DNA of 64,000 bases from Pedobacter sp. Leaf250 (GTDB taxonomy: Bacteria > Bacteroidota > Bacteroidia > Sphingobacteriales > Sphingobacteriaceae), in the NCBI RefSeq assembly GCF_920984735.1, contig NZ_CAKLBU010000001.1:62001-126000 (forward strand), written 5' to 3'. This document shows, piece after piece, positions 37,215 to 44,855 of the stretch. Below the pieces are notes generated by a model. It did no database searches and was not told where the DNA came from. It was given only the letters and a program-made list of their open reading frames with translations. The position numbers and the translations under genes were made by a program. Position 1 is the first letter of the stretch, and each line of letters opens with the position of its first letter.

Positions 37215-39665
37215 ATGAGAAAATTTTTAGTCCTGCTTTTAGTTGGCTATACAGCTGCGTTTGCACAACAACGATCAGCACCAGCTTATCCTTTAATTAC
37301 ACACGATCCTTATTTTAGCATTTGGTCATCATCAGATTCTTTAAATAAAAGTACCACCAAACATTGGACAGGCGCTAACCAATCGCTTACCGGGATGATT
37401 AGTGTAGATGGTAAAATTTATAATTTCCTTGGTCAATCAGAAAAAGTTTACCATTCTATTTTATCTACCGCTGATGAAAAACCAGTAGAATTAAATTACA
37501 CCGAAGATAAACCAGCTGATGGTTGGTTCAATGTTAATTTTAACGATAATAATTGGAGAAAAGGCAGTGGACCAATAGGAAGTGAAAAATCGCAGGTGCA
37601 AACGTTGTGGAAAAAGGATGAGGTTTGGACACGTAGAAATTTTGACCTAAAAAATATATCGAACCATAAACTCTTTTTAAAAATTAGGCATGACGATAAT
37701 GCAATAGCCTATTTGAATGGTACAGAAATTTATAATGTGCCAAAGTTGGAAGGTAAGTTTGTTTACATCCCAATCAATAAAAACTTACTTAAACCAGGCA
37801 AAAACACACTCGCTATTTATGCAAAAAATACTGGAGGACCATCATTCTTGGATTATGGTTTGGTAGAAGAACCTACAAGGGCGAATGCTGTAAAAATTGA
37901 AGAAGCAGTGCAAAAAAGTTTGAAATTTAATCCCACTCAAACCATTTATACTTTTCAGTGTGGTAAAGTAGATTTAACATTAACATTCACTTCTCCACTC
38001 TTGATGGATGATTTGGATCTTCTTTCCAGACCTGTTTCTTACATCGCTACCAAAGTTAAATCCAATGATGGACAACCACATGAGGTTAAATTGTATTATG
38101 GCGCATCAACCAATATTGCAACACACAATGCATTTCAAAAGGTAGAAGCAAAGAAATACGCAACTGCTAAACTTTCTATATTAAAAGCCGGAACAATTGA
38201 ACAGCCTTTGTTGAAGCGGGCAGGTGATGATGTAAGGATTGATTGGGGTTATATGTATGTAGCAGCACCCAACGTATATAAAAGTGTTCAAAATATTTCG
38301 ACCATTAATGATGCATTGAATACATTCTTAACCGGAAAACAAATCAATCAGGATGTTATGAGTGGTGAACAACTGGTTCTAAATACGATTATCCCTTTAG
38401 GAAAAGTTGGCGCTACTGAAAAAGAAAATTACGTAATGCTAGGTTACGATGATGTTTATTCGTTGCAATATTTTAATACCAATTTAAGGCCCTGGTGGAA
38501 TACAAGTGGAAAGGAAACGATTGAGAATCAAATGCAACTGGATAGCGATCAATATGCTGTGGTATCGCAAAAGTGCGAAGCCTTTGATAAAAAATTATAT
38601 GACGATGCAGTTAAAAGTGGAGGAGAAAAATATGCACAATTATGTATTTTGGCATACAGACAGGCCGTTTCTGCACACAAATTAGTTAAAAGCCCAGAAG
38701 GGGAATTGTTATTCTTATCAAAAGAAAATTTTAGTAATGGCTCAATTGGTACTGTAGATATTACCTATCCATCTGCACCTTTGTTTTTGATTTATAATCC
38801 CGAATTGCTCAAGGGCATGATGAATGGTATATTTTACTTTAGCGAAAGCGGTAAATGGACCAAGCCTTATTCTGCTCATGATTTGGGGACTTATCCTTTA
38901 GCAAACGGGCAGACTTACGGAGAAGATATGCCCATTGAAGAATCGGGAAACATGTTAATTTTAATGGCCGCCATCGCTAAAACCGAAGGCAATGCCAATT
39001 ACGCCAGAAAGCATTGGAAAACGCTGAGCGTTTGGGCAGCATACCTTAGCAAAGAGGGCTTGGATCCTGCGAAACAATTATCAACTGATGATTTTGCTGG
39101 TCACCTGGCCAGAAACGCAAACTTATCGGTTAAAGCTGTTGTTGCCTTGGGTGGATATGGCATGTTGGCAAATATGCTTGGAGAAGTGGCAACAGGCAAA
39201 AAATATACTGAAATGGCAAAAGAAATGGCTCAGAAGTGGATGGTTTTGGCCGATGCTGGTGACCATTATGCTTTAACATTTAATGATAAAAACACCTGGA
39301 GCCAGAAATATAATCTGGTTTGGGATAAAGTATTGAATCTTGGTTTGTTCCCGCAATCGGTTTACGATAAAGAAATTAAATTCTACTTAACTAAACAAAC
39401 AAAATATGGTTTACCATTGGATAGTCGTAAAACATATACCAAATCTGATTGGATTACCTGGACAGCCACTTTAGCATCAAACAGAAAGGATTTTGAAGAC
39501 ATAGTTGAGCCAGTACATACCTATGCGATTGAAACGCCAGACCGGGTACCGATGAGCGATTGGCATGAAACAAAAGATGCACGCAGGCAGAATTTTACTG
39601 CCAGAAGTGTAATTGGTGGATTTTTTATAAAAATGTTTGAGGATAAACTGAAAGGGAAAAATTAA
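37215..39665 (+). CDS. Glutaminase GtaA-like protein (DUF4964/DUF5127/DUF4965/DUF1793 type)
   Basis: 816 residues with a signal peptide (MRKFLVLLLVGYTAAFAQQ). A beta-rich N-terminal half (about 20-430) is followed by an (alpha/alpha)6-like half with YDDVYSLQYFNTNLRPWWN, SAPLFLIYNPELLKGMMNGIFYFSESGKW, AHDLGTYPLANGQTYGEDMPIEE and DAGDHYALTFN. This is the domain set of the GtaA family, which deamidates glutamine in fungi; Bacteroidota copies may cleave glycans or amides. It is exported and single. Confidence 0.88.
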   Translation: MRKFLVLLLVGYTAAFAQQRSAPAYPLITHDPYFSIWSSSDSLNKSTTKHWTGANQSLTGMISVDGKIYNFLGQSEKVYHSILSTADEKPVELNYTEDKPADGWFNVNFNDNNWRKGSGPIGSEKSQVQTLWKKDEVWTRRNFDLKNISNHKLFLKIRHDDNAIAYLNGTEIYNVPKLEGKFVYIPINKNLLKPGKNTLAIYAKNTGGPSFLDYGLVEEPTRANAVKIEEAVQKSLKFNPTQTIYTFQCGKVDLTLTFTSPLLMDDLDLLSRPVSYIATKVKSNDGQPHEVKLYYGASTNIATHNAFQKVEAKKYATAKLSILKAGTIEQPLLKRAGDDVRIDWGYMYVAAPNVYKSVQNISTINDALNTFLTGKQINQDVMSGEQLVLNTIIPLGKVGATEKENYVMLGYDDVYSLQYFNTNLRPWWNTSGKETIENQMQLDSDQYAVVSQKCEAFDKKLYDDAVKSGGEKYAQLCILAYRQAVSAHKLVKSPEGELLFLSKENFSNGSIGTVDITYPSAPLFLIYNPELLKGMMNGIFYFSESGKWTKPYSAHDLGTYPLANGQTYGEDMPIEESGNMLILMAAIAKTEGNANYARKHWKTLSVWAAYLSKEGLDPAKQLSTDDFAGHLARNANLSVKAVVALGGYGMLANMLGEVATGKKYTEMAKEMAQKWMVLADAGDHYALTFNDKNTWSQKYNLVWDKVLNLGLFPQSVYDKEIKFYLTKQTKYGLPLDSRKTYTKSDWITWTATLASNRKDFEDIVEPVHTYAIETPDRVPMSDWHETKDARRQNFTARSVIGGFFIKMFEDKLKGKN

Positions 39666-39838
39666 TACGTGATGAATGTTCATAGAGAAAAATTCTGCTA
39701 TTTTATTAGGTAGGAACCATGTTCTCTCATCTTATTCTAATTAAGTGTTAATTAATTAAAAACAATTTATTAAATAGCTGGTTAATTAATTGGTTTCTAA
39801 ATATTTGATTTGGATAAGGTTAGAATAAAATTAAAGTG

Positions 39839-40207
39839 ATGGGAAAATCTGTGTTTGTGCTAGAGGATGATGAAGGAATTAGAGATGTGATTATTCTTTT
39901 GTTAGAAGAAGAGAATTATGATGTTAAAGGTTTTGCAAGTGTTGAGGATTTTAATCTAAATGCTAAAAACCTTCAACCAGATCTTTTTCTTCTTGATGTG
40001 ATGTTACCAGATGGAAGTGGGATGGATGTATGTGGTGTTCTAAAAAAGTCTGAAAACACTAAAAATATTCCAGTATTAATGATGAGCGCACACGCAAAGA
40101 TTGCCGAGATTAATAAAAGTTGTAATGCACAGGGTTTTATCGCCAAACCATTTGATATTTATGATTTATTAAAGAAAGTTGATTCTCAATTAAATCTTCC
40201 ATCATAA
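39839..40207 (+). CDS. CheY-like single-domain response regulator (second)
   Basis: 122 residues from ATG 39839 (GTG directly before it is an alternative). Acidic pocket EDD at 9-11, Asp53 in LFLLDVMLPDG, and FIAKPFDIYDLL with the lysine. About half its residues match the regulator at 19623-20009, including DVMLPDG and KPFDI. No kinase is adjacent. Confidence 0.9.
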   Translation: MGKSVFVLEDDEGIRDVIILLLEEENYDVKGFASVEDFNLNAKNLQPDLFLLDVMLPDGSGMDVCGVLKKSENTKNIPVLMMSAHAKIAEINKSCNAQGFIAKPFDIYDLLKKVDSQLNLPS

Positions 40208-40297
40208 TTATTTTTAAGAAAACCAGTACGCATAAATCGACGTATATATATTTAAATTCGGTATTGAATTTATTTAATAAACCTTAAACCACAAGAA

Positions 40298-40483
40298 ATG
40301 ACACATTCAACCATTGCAGCAATACTTGGCGGACCAGAATTAATTATTTTGGGAGTTGCCATCCTTTTATTATTTGGAGGCAAAAAAATTCCAGAATTAA
40401 TGAGAGGTTTGGGAAAAGGTATTAAAGAATTTAAAAACGGACAAGAAGGTACTGATGAGCCAAAGGTTCAAAAGGAAGTCTAA
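40298..40483 (+). CDS. tatA: Sec-independent translocase TatA/TatE-family protein
   Basis: 61 residues: a short N-terminus, one membrane helix (IAAILGGPELIILGVAILLLF), the FGGKKIPELMRGLGKGIKEF amphipathic helix with the conserved FG and a charged tail. It forms the pore component of the Tat system for folded proteins. The gene stands alone and ends in a strong terminator. Confidence 0.93.
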   Translation: MTHSTIAAILGGPELIILGVAILLLFGGKKIPELMRGLGKGIKEFKNGQEGTDEPKVQKEV

Positions 40484-40524
40484 AATATATTTACCCTGAA
40501 TTACATTCATCTACCTAAAAACTT

Positions 40525-40556
40525 AAAGCTTCAGATTACTTCTGAAGCTTTTTTAT
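40525..40556 (+). terminator. Intrinsic terminator after tatA
   Basis: AAAGCTTCAGA (40525-40535) pairs with TCTGAAGCTTT (40541-40551), followed by T-rich sequence. Confidence 0.85.
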
Positions 40557-40712
40557 TATAAGCGAATTTTTATCTACACAATGAATTGATTTTCAAGGCT
40601 TATAGATTACTTGCAATAAAATTAACTTTTAGATTACATAGAAAATATTCACTAAAGCTATTTTTGACCTGTTCTTGAAAAAATTAACACAAGAGCCAAA
40701 TGTTAAAAAAAA

Positions 40713-40961
40713 ATGAAATATCTAGTTAAAGAAATAAGTGAAGGAAATTGCGACATCACTTTATTGCCAGAGAATTTAAACGATAGGAAACTTTTAATTG
40801 AAGCGACAAAAAATTTACCAGAGAATTATCAAGAAAATATTCAATTTCATTATGAGCATGCATTAAAAAATGAAGTTCATGATCAAGCTGCTTTCATATC
40901 TTTAAACGAATCAGAAAGTAATTACCCAAAAAGAGTAAATGTGAATTATCAGATTATATAA
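40713..40961 (+). CDS. Small hypothetical protein, 82 residues
   Basis: MKYLVKEISEGNCDITLLPENLNDRKLLIEATKN and so on; soluble, no signal peptide, no recognised domain. A terminator follows 15 nt later, supporting a real monocistronic gene. Confidence 0.6.
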   Translation: MKYLVKEISEGNCDITLLPENLNDRKLLIEATKNLPENYQENIQFHYEHALKNEVHDQAAFISLNESESNYPKRVNVNYQII

Positions 40962-40976
40962 TCAAAATGTACTAAG

Positions 40977-41002
40977 GCCTTCAAAAATTGAAGGCTTTTT
41001 TT
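40977..41002 (+). terminator. Intrinsic terminator
   Basis: GCCTTCAA-AAA-TTGAAGGC followed by seven T. Confidence 0.85.
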
Positions 41003-41094
41003 ATGATTCAAGATTATGAATTGGATAAGTTATAAAAAGAATTTTTAACTATTTCGTTAAAACAATTACAGGTAAATACATCAAATTTTATGGA

Positions 41095-41122
41095 AATAAA
41101 AAAGCCATCATTACTGATGGCT
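41095..41122 (-). terminator. Terminator of the tRNA-Gly/tRNA-Leu transcript
   Basis: On the minus strand AGCCATCA (complement of 41115-41122) pairs with TGATGGCT (complement of 41103-41110) and a TTTTTTATTT tract follows. A near copy of this terminator lies at 41501-41530 as part of the probable att duplication. Confidence 0.8.
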
Positions 41123-41143
41123 TAAGTTTCGATTTGTTTATTG

Positions 41144-41227
41144 TACTCGGGGCGGGAATCGAACCCGCACGCCTTTGAAAGCACAGGATTTTAAGTCCTG
41201 CGTGTCTACCAGTTCCACCACCCGAGC
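41144..41227 (-). tRNA. tRNA-Leu(TAA)
   Basis: Acceptor GCTCGGG/CCCGAGT with discriminator A, anticodon loop CTTAAAA (anticodon TAA) in the stem CAGGA/TCCTG, a long variable arm and the T-loop GTTCGATTC. Its 3' end (GTACTCGGGGCGGGAAT on the plus strand, 41143-41159) is duplicated at 41551-41567. Confidence 0.95.
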
Positions 41228-41299
41228 ATTAGTCAAGCCCGATAAATCGAGATGATTAATGTCTTAAAATAAATGCCTTCCGGTAGGAAAGGCATTTAG

Positions 41300-41372
<73 letters not shown>

Positions 41373-41408
41373 ATTAATAATACAATCGCTGTATTCCCTT
41401 TGGGGTTG

Positions 41409-41416
41409 CAAATATA
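41409..41416 (-). promoter_or_regulatory. -7 promoter element of the tRNA pair
   Basis: The complement reads TATATTTG, a perfect -7 element 36 nt upstream of tRNA-Gly. Confidence 0.6.
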
Positions 41417-41500
41417 GAAATATATATTTCTGATTCAAAAAATATTAAACTTTTTTTCGAATTTAAGTTGATTTTATACAACCATTGTCAAATTTATACC

Positions 41501-41567
41501 AAATAAAAAAAGCCATCATTTCTGCTGGCTTTAGTTTCGATTTTTTTGAAGTACTCGGGGCGGGAAT
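41501..41567. other. Probable left attachment site (attL) of the prophage
   Basis: This segment repeats the tRNA-Leu(TAA) 3' end plus its terminator (41094-41159) with few changes; the last 17 bp, GTACTCGGGGCGGGAAT, are identical. The copy keeps the acceptor and part of the T arm and then switches to unrelated sequence at 41568. With a minus-strand tRNA, this is what the displaced chromosomal 3' fragment looks like on the left of an element inserted in a tRNA gene. Phage genes begin 70 nt later. An intact tRNA-Leu should mark the other end, outside the window. Confidence 0.7.
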
Positions 41568-41613
41568 ATAATCGACCTGTTAACTAATTGATTTCTAATT
41601 ACTAATAAGCACC

Positions 41614-41625
41614 ATGTTGCAACAT
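41614..41625. repeat. 12-bp palindrome near attL
   Basis: ATGTTGCAACAT is a perfect palindrome, followed by TTGTTGTAAATGTTGTTAA. It lies between attL and the repressor stop codon and could be an integrase arm-type site. Confidence 0.35.
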
Positions 41626-41639
41626 TGTTGTAAATGTTG

Positions 41640-42002
41640 TTAATTTCTATTCTCTTTTAACTCATGCAGGACTTTAACATGCTCTTCTAACAGCATGATG
41701 TATTTTGCCTGCGTTTCTATCACTACATTTCTTAACTCTGCATTGCCCATGGATTCATAGGGAACGGCTGGATCATTCACCATATGCTCCAACTTTTCTG
41801 TATTTAAAATGGGAAAGTATTTGCTGAAGTCAAACCTGATTGACTTACCAATTGCAAGCACATATTTCATCTCCATTTCTGGTTCTTTCAGAATCTTACT
41901 TAGTTGAACACGACTGATCCCGATGTCCTCAGCAGTGCTGATAATGGTTTTGCCTGATTTAGCAAACTCCTTTTTTACTACATCGTCAACTTTAATTTTC
42001 AT
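41640..42002 (-). CDS. Phage repressor-like HTH protein
   Basis: 120 residues. An N-terminal helix-turn-helix (KSGKTIISTAEDIGISRVQLSKILKEPE, about 15-43) is followed by a helical C-terminal part ending in a coiled coil (about 85-120), fit for oligomerisation. It is the only minus-strand gene of the early region and is divergent from the early operon, as a lysogeny repressor would be. A -7 element ends 5 nt before its ATG. Confidence 0.75.
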   Translation of the reverse strand: MKIKVDDVVKKEFAKSGKTIISTAEDIGISRVQLSKILKEPEMEMKYVLAIGKSIRFDFSKYFPILNTEKLEHMVNDPAVPYESMGNAELRNVVIETQAKYIMLLEEHVKVLHELKENRN

Positions 42003-42005
42003 TTA

Positions 42006-42095
42006 TGCAAACTTATTTATGTATTTGATAATATTTATTTGCAAAATAGTTTGCACAAGTGTAAACAAGTTTGCATATTTGTTTCAAAGTTTGCA
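42006..42095. promoter_or_regulatory. Phage immunity operators and divergent promoters
   Basis: Three AGTTTGCA copies start at 42048, 42068 and 42088, exactly 20 bp apart; an inverted TGCAAACT lies at 42006-42013. The first copy is part of an 18-bp dyad GTTTGCAC-AA-GTGTAAAC (42049-42066) with one mismatch. The minus-strand -7 element TAAGTTTG (complement of 42008-42015) overlaps the inverted copy. Plus-strand -7 candidates, CAAGTTTG and CATATTTG (42074-42081), overlap the repeats. This is the layout of a repressor-controlled switch. Confidence 0.65.
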
Positions 42096-42133
42096 AAAAC
42101 GATAACTTTTTGCAATCACCTTTAAGTGTGAAA

Positions 42134-42370
42134 ATGGAAGACCAGTTAATTATCAAGAAGAATATCCAGGAGAATTTGAGATACGGAGACTTGACGAAAA
42201 TCAAGGATGCAGTATTTAAGAACAAGAATAAGCTTGTTAGCGTTTCGCATGTCCGCAATGTTTTGAACCCAGAAATGAGCCGTTGGGATGATGATGTGAT
42301 AGAAGAGGGCCAAGTGATAGCAATTAAAAATCAACAATCATTGATAAGTGCTAGAAGTAAAGTTCTATGA
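42134..42370 (+). CDS. Early phage protein, 78 residues
   Basis: ATG 42134 gives MEDQLIIKKNIQENLRYGDLTKIKDAVFKNKNKLVSVSHVRNVLNPEMSRWDDDVIEEGQ... The middle (LVSVSHVRNVLNPEMSRWDDDVI) looks like a small helix-turn-helix, so a Cro-like or early regulator is possible. It is the first gene of the early operon and overlaps the next by 4 bp (ATGA). The longer upstream reading would cross the operators. Confidence 0.65.
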   Translation: MEDQLIIKKNIQENLRYGDLTKIKDAVFKNKNKLVSVSHVRNVLNPEMSRWDDDVIEEGQVIAIKNQQSLISARSKVL

Positions 42371-42930
42371 ATACAACGATGTACCCAGCTGGCCTGAACG
42401 ATTTGAGTTTTGAGCTTTATAAAAGAACTGAGCAGATTTATGCTTTGCATAATGGAGGCTCACTGCCTTATTCTCAGTTCCCGCTTCCGTTGCTTCAGCT
42501 AATTGATAGGATAATCGACGAAAGACCAAAAGCTAAGAAAGCGCTTGACTTAATTAACCTTGTTGATCCGGATGAGCGTCGTATAAAGTTTATCAGTTGC
42601 AACATGGCAAACTTTGATTTTACTGCAGATGTTTCTGCATGCCTTTCAAGGTTTACAACTGAATATGTTCCATGCAATTTTCGCGGTGGAGCATGCCCGG
42701 TTGAGGGTGATCTATGCCAAGGCATCGATGCTCCCAATGGTAAACTCTCTTTAAGAGATTTGAAAATTATGTCGATGATCAGAAACGGTCTTTACGACAA
42801 AGAAATATCTGATGCCCTATTTATTGCGCCGGATACACTTAAAACTACAAAGCGAAACATTCAGCGAAAGCTAGGAGTAGAGCGAAAAGCTAGTATAGCC
42901 AATATTGCTGCTAGTTTACAGATTTGCTAA
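42367..42930 (+). CDS. LuxR-type regulator with a C-x6-C-x6-C motif
   Basis: 187 residues. The C-terminus (about 125-185) is a clear LuxR/GerE helix-turn-helix: LSLRDLKIMSMIRNGLYDKEISDALFIAPDTLKTTKRNIQRKLGV. Before it lies a cysteine-rich stretch, VPCNFRGGACPVEGDLCQG, with three cysteines spaced six apart, and two more cysteines upstream, which suggests a metal site or redox switch. Second gene of the early operon. Confidence 0.8.
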   Translation: MNTTMYPAGLNDLSFELYKRTEQIYALHNGGSLPYSQFPLPLLQLIDRIIDERPKAKKALDLINLVDPDERRIKFISCNMANFDFTADVSACLSRFTTEYVPCNFRGGACPVEGDLCQGIDAPNGKLSLRDLKIMSMIRNGLYDKEISDALFIAPDTLKTTKRNIQRKLGVERKASIANIAASLQIC

Positions 42931-42942
42931 TTTTTTAAAACT

Positions 42943-43335
42943 ATGATAATCGCACAATTAATGTCAGGTGGAGCTGGCGATGTGCAAGCCAAGTTCCTCT
43001 TTGAGGGTGGAAAAGAACTTTCTACCGAAAATTTTAAATCAACTGAACAAGTACAGTTCAAAGTGAACGTACTCAACAGAGACCATCTGGTAGGATTGCT
43101 GGAAAAATGGTTGTTGCAACGGAGTCATGCATTGGGAAACTCGGTAAACCGGGAATACCCATTGTATCTACTCAAGATAATTAAATGTTATCGCCTTGCT
43201 TCATTTACTGGATTTACGAAGGTGATCCGCCAGCATAAAGCTGAATTTCAAAAATGTGTACCAAGTGTCGAAAGACCCACCTACAAGCATTATGAAAAGG
43301 AAATTAAGCCCTGGTTAGATTACTGTTTAGCTTAA
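42943..43335 (+). CDS. Early phage protein, 130 residues, unknown
   Basis: MIIAQLMSGGAGDVQAKFLFEGGKELSTEN..., N-terminal beta part and a basic helical C-terminal half (LLKIIKCYRLASFTGFTKVIRQHKAEFQKC). 12 nt after the LuxR gene in the same transcript. No family recognised. Confidence 0.65.
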   Translation: MIIAQLMSGGAGDVQAKFLFEGGKELSTENFKSTEQVQFKVNVLNRDHLVGLLEKWLLQRSHALGNSVNREYPLYLLKIIKCYRLASFTGFTKVIRQHKAEFQKCVPSVERPTYKHYEKEIKPWLDYCLA

Positions 43336-43651
43336 CAAAGGCGGTTAGTTCTTTATTCCGCAATGCAAAACGGACAATTGCATTGCCTGCTTGAAACGTA
43401 TCGCCGTACGGGATGAAAGCAAAAAGTCTCCAAAAGTTTTGGGTGGAGACTTTTTAAAACATTGGGGATCACTACCCGCTAAGTTCTTTAATAGCCAAAT
43501 CGTGGATGGCGCAATTAACTATCAATTATGCCTTGCCTCGCACTCCTTTTTTGGATGCGGGGTTGAGGCAGTGAGAGCGTTAATTTAAGTTGTGGGTGGT
43601 GTTGGGATGCACCCCCACTTCTTTAACTGATAAAAACTAAAACTATAATAT
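43336..43651. other. Structured leader region 1
   Basis: A 316-nt gap rich in hairpins: GCAATGCAA/TTGCATTGC (43360-43368 / 43378-43386); a 12-bp stem AAAAAGTCTCCA/TGGAGACTTTTT (43421-43432 / 43444-43455), terminator-like; CCTCGCA/TGCGGGG (43536-43542 / 43556-43562); then a 25-bp repeat (43563-43587) shared with 44024-44048; then GTGGG...CCCAC (43592-43618). A frame of 65 codons overlaps but is not believed. Confidence 0.6.
43563..43587 (+). repeat. Leader repeat, copy 1
   Basis: TTGAGGCAGTGAGAGCGTTA continuing ATTTA; copy 2 at 44024-44048 differs at two positions. Each copy directly follows one hairpin and precedes another, ahead of a small gene. Confidence 0.65.
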
Positions 43652-43978
43652 ATGGCCCTAAATACAACTGCTATCGAACAAGCATATAAAGTTCTTCAGG
43701 AAATTAAAAGTGAAGTACTTCCTGATCTCGCAATTCCATCATGGCCGATGGATATGGCTAAATTATCTGATGAGGACAGAATTGACCCGCCCCTCAATGA
43801 GGTAATGGGTTTCGATCGAAAAGCTGACAATGGTTGGGAAAATCTGTTCTTTTTGGTTAAAAAACCATCTCCAGAGTTAATCACGCTTTTCACTCAGTTG
43901 AAACCTAAAGTGCCAAATACCGGCTTCGCCAAAGTTTATGCGCAAAATGATCAATACTGGATACTGGGATGGTTTTAG
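43652..43978 (+). CDS. Early phage protein, 108 residues, unknown
   Basis: MALNTTAIEQAYKVLQEIKSEVLPDLAIPSWPMDMAKLSDEDRIDPP... with Trp/Pro-rich C-terminal part ending YWILGWF. Soluble, no recognised family. It sits between the two structured leaders. Confidence 0.6.
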   Translation: MALNTTAIEQAYKVLQEIKSEVLPDLAIPSWPMDMAKLSDEDRIDPPLNEVMGFDRKADNGWENLFFLVKKPSPELITLFTQLKPKVPNTGFAKVYAQNDQYWILGWF

Positions 43979-44111
43979 CAAACTTCCAAATACCAGCAGC
44001 CCGACACCTAACAAGGTTCGGGCTTGAGGTGGTGAGAGCGTTAATTTAGATTCCGGGGTTGAGCGAAAGCTCCCCCGGTTCTAGTTGGCCAACAAACTAA
44101 ACCGCTAAAAT
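43979..44111. other. Structured leader region 2
   Basis: Hairpin AGCCCGA-c-ACCT/AGGT-TCGGGCT (43998-44024), leader repeat copy 2 (44024-44048), then CCGGGG-tt-GAGC-GAAA-GCTC-CCCCGG (44053-44078) with a GAAA tetraloop, then an A-rich stretch and the ATG at 44112. It has the same order of parts as leader region 1. Confidence 0.65.
44024..44048 (+). repeat. Leader repeat, copy 2
   Basis: TTGAGGTGGTGAGAGCGTTA continuing ATTTA; pairs with copy 1 at 43563-43587. Confidence 0.65.
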
Positions 44112-44213
44112 ATGAGACTACTTATCTACCCTGAGCATCCCATCCTAAATGCAATTGGACTAATCATTATGTTGGTTGGTATATTATTTCTTTCAATTAA
44201 AATGGCAAAATGA
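44112..44213 (+). CDS. Small membrane protein, 33 residues
   Basis: MRLLIYPEHPILNAIGLIIM... is almost entirely one membrane helix with a basic end (IKMAK). Its stop overlaps the next start (ATGA, 44210-44213), which supports translation of both. Confidence 0.5.
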   Translation: MRLLIYPEHPILNAIGLIIMLVGILFLSIKMAK

Positions 44214-44437
44214 GTATAGACAATTCGAAAAAAGTATCAGATGAGCAAATCATAAAATATCTGGCGAAGGGATTTACACAACCTGACATTTCTGAAAAAT
44301 TAAAGTCTCTCGGTATCAAACCTAATAGTTTGAGTTACATCGAGAAAACTTTAAATAGAATAAGAACCAGGTACAAAGCCAATACGATGTTTCACTTAGC
44401 TTTAATTCTTTCAAAATCCCAACCTTCAAAATTTTAA
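44210..44437 (+). CDS. Small LuxR/GerE-like HTH protein
   Basis: 75 residues: VSDEQIIKYLAKGFTQPDISEKLKSLGIKPNSLSYIEKTLNRIRTRYKANTMFHL matches the spacing of LuxR-type helix-turn-helix domains with no other domain. Probably a second early transcription regulator of the phage. Confidence 0.65.
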   Translation: MSIDNSKKVSDEQIIKYLAKGFTQPDISEKLKSLGIKPNSLSYIEKTLNRIRTRYKANTMFHLALILSKSQPSKF

Positions 44438-44441
44438 CCTT

Positions 44442-44696
44442 ATGAGCCTAACCAATGATCAACTATTGACTAGATATCTCCAAGTTATCGAAGATATCGA
44501 ATGGCTTTTGGTATTAAGAGCTGCACCAGGTCACGCAAAAACAGCTTTAATAAGTCAAGTCGGTTCAACGTATGCTCAGAAGATTTGCAATCATTTCTGG
44601 TTATTCACGGAAGATGAACTGAAATCTATCAAAGTCACTAACCAAATCAAAATCAATAAAATCATCTCTGAGGTAGATATAAATCAAATTTTATGA
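44442..44696 (+). CDS. Early phage protein, 84 residues, unknown
   Basis: MSLTNDQLLTRYLQVIEDIEWLLVLRAAPGHAKTALISQVGSTYAQK...; helical, soluble. 4 nt after the HTH gene and overlapping the next by 4 bp. No family recognised. Confidence 0.6.
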   Translation: MSLTNDQLLTRYLQVIEDIEWLLVLRAAPGHAKTALISQVGSTYAQKICNHFWLFTEDELKSIKVTNQIKINKIISEVDINQIL

Positions 44697-44836
44697 AACA
44701 GAACGCTCCTAAACAAAAAGACATTTCCTGGGCTCGGTTTTTTGCCTATGCCATTATCATTTCAGCTTTTATTATCTGGATTTTTATGGTAATGGATTCA
44801 TTTTATCAAACAGCTCTTCAGTATCAAAATAGATAA
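44693..44836 (+). CDS. Small membrane protein, 47 residues
   Basis: MKQNAPKQKDISWARFFAYA... with one membrane helix (about 16-36) and a basic N-terminus. Start overlaps the previous stop (ATGA). Unknown function; short single-TM proteins are frequent in phage early regions. Confidence 0.55.
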   Translation: MKQNAPKQKDISWARFFAYAIIISAFIIWIFMVMDSFYQTALQYQNR

Positions 44837-44855
44837 TTCTTAATAGATCCCAATT

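Noticed and set aside
43391..43588. 65-codon plus-strand frame in the phage early region
   Set aside because: It runs through several perfect hairpins and the leader repeat; the protein looks random.
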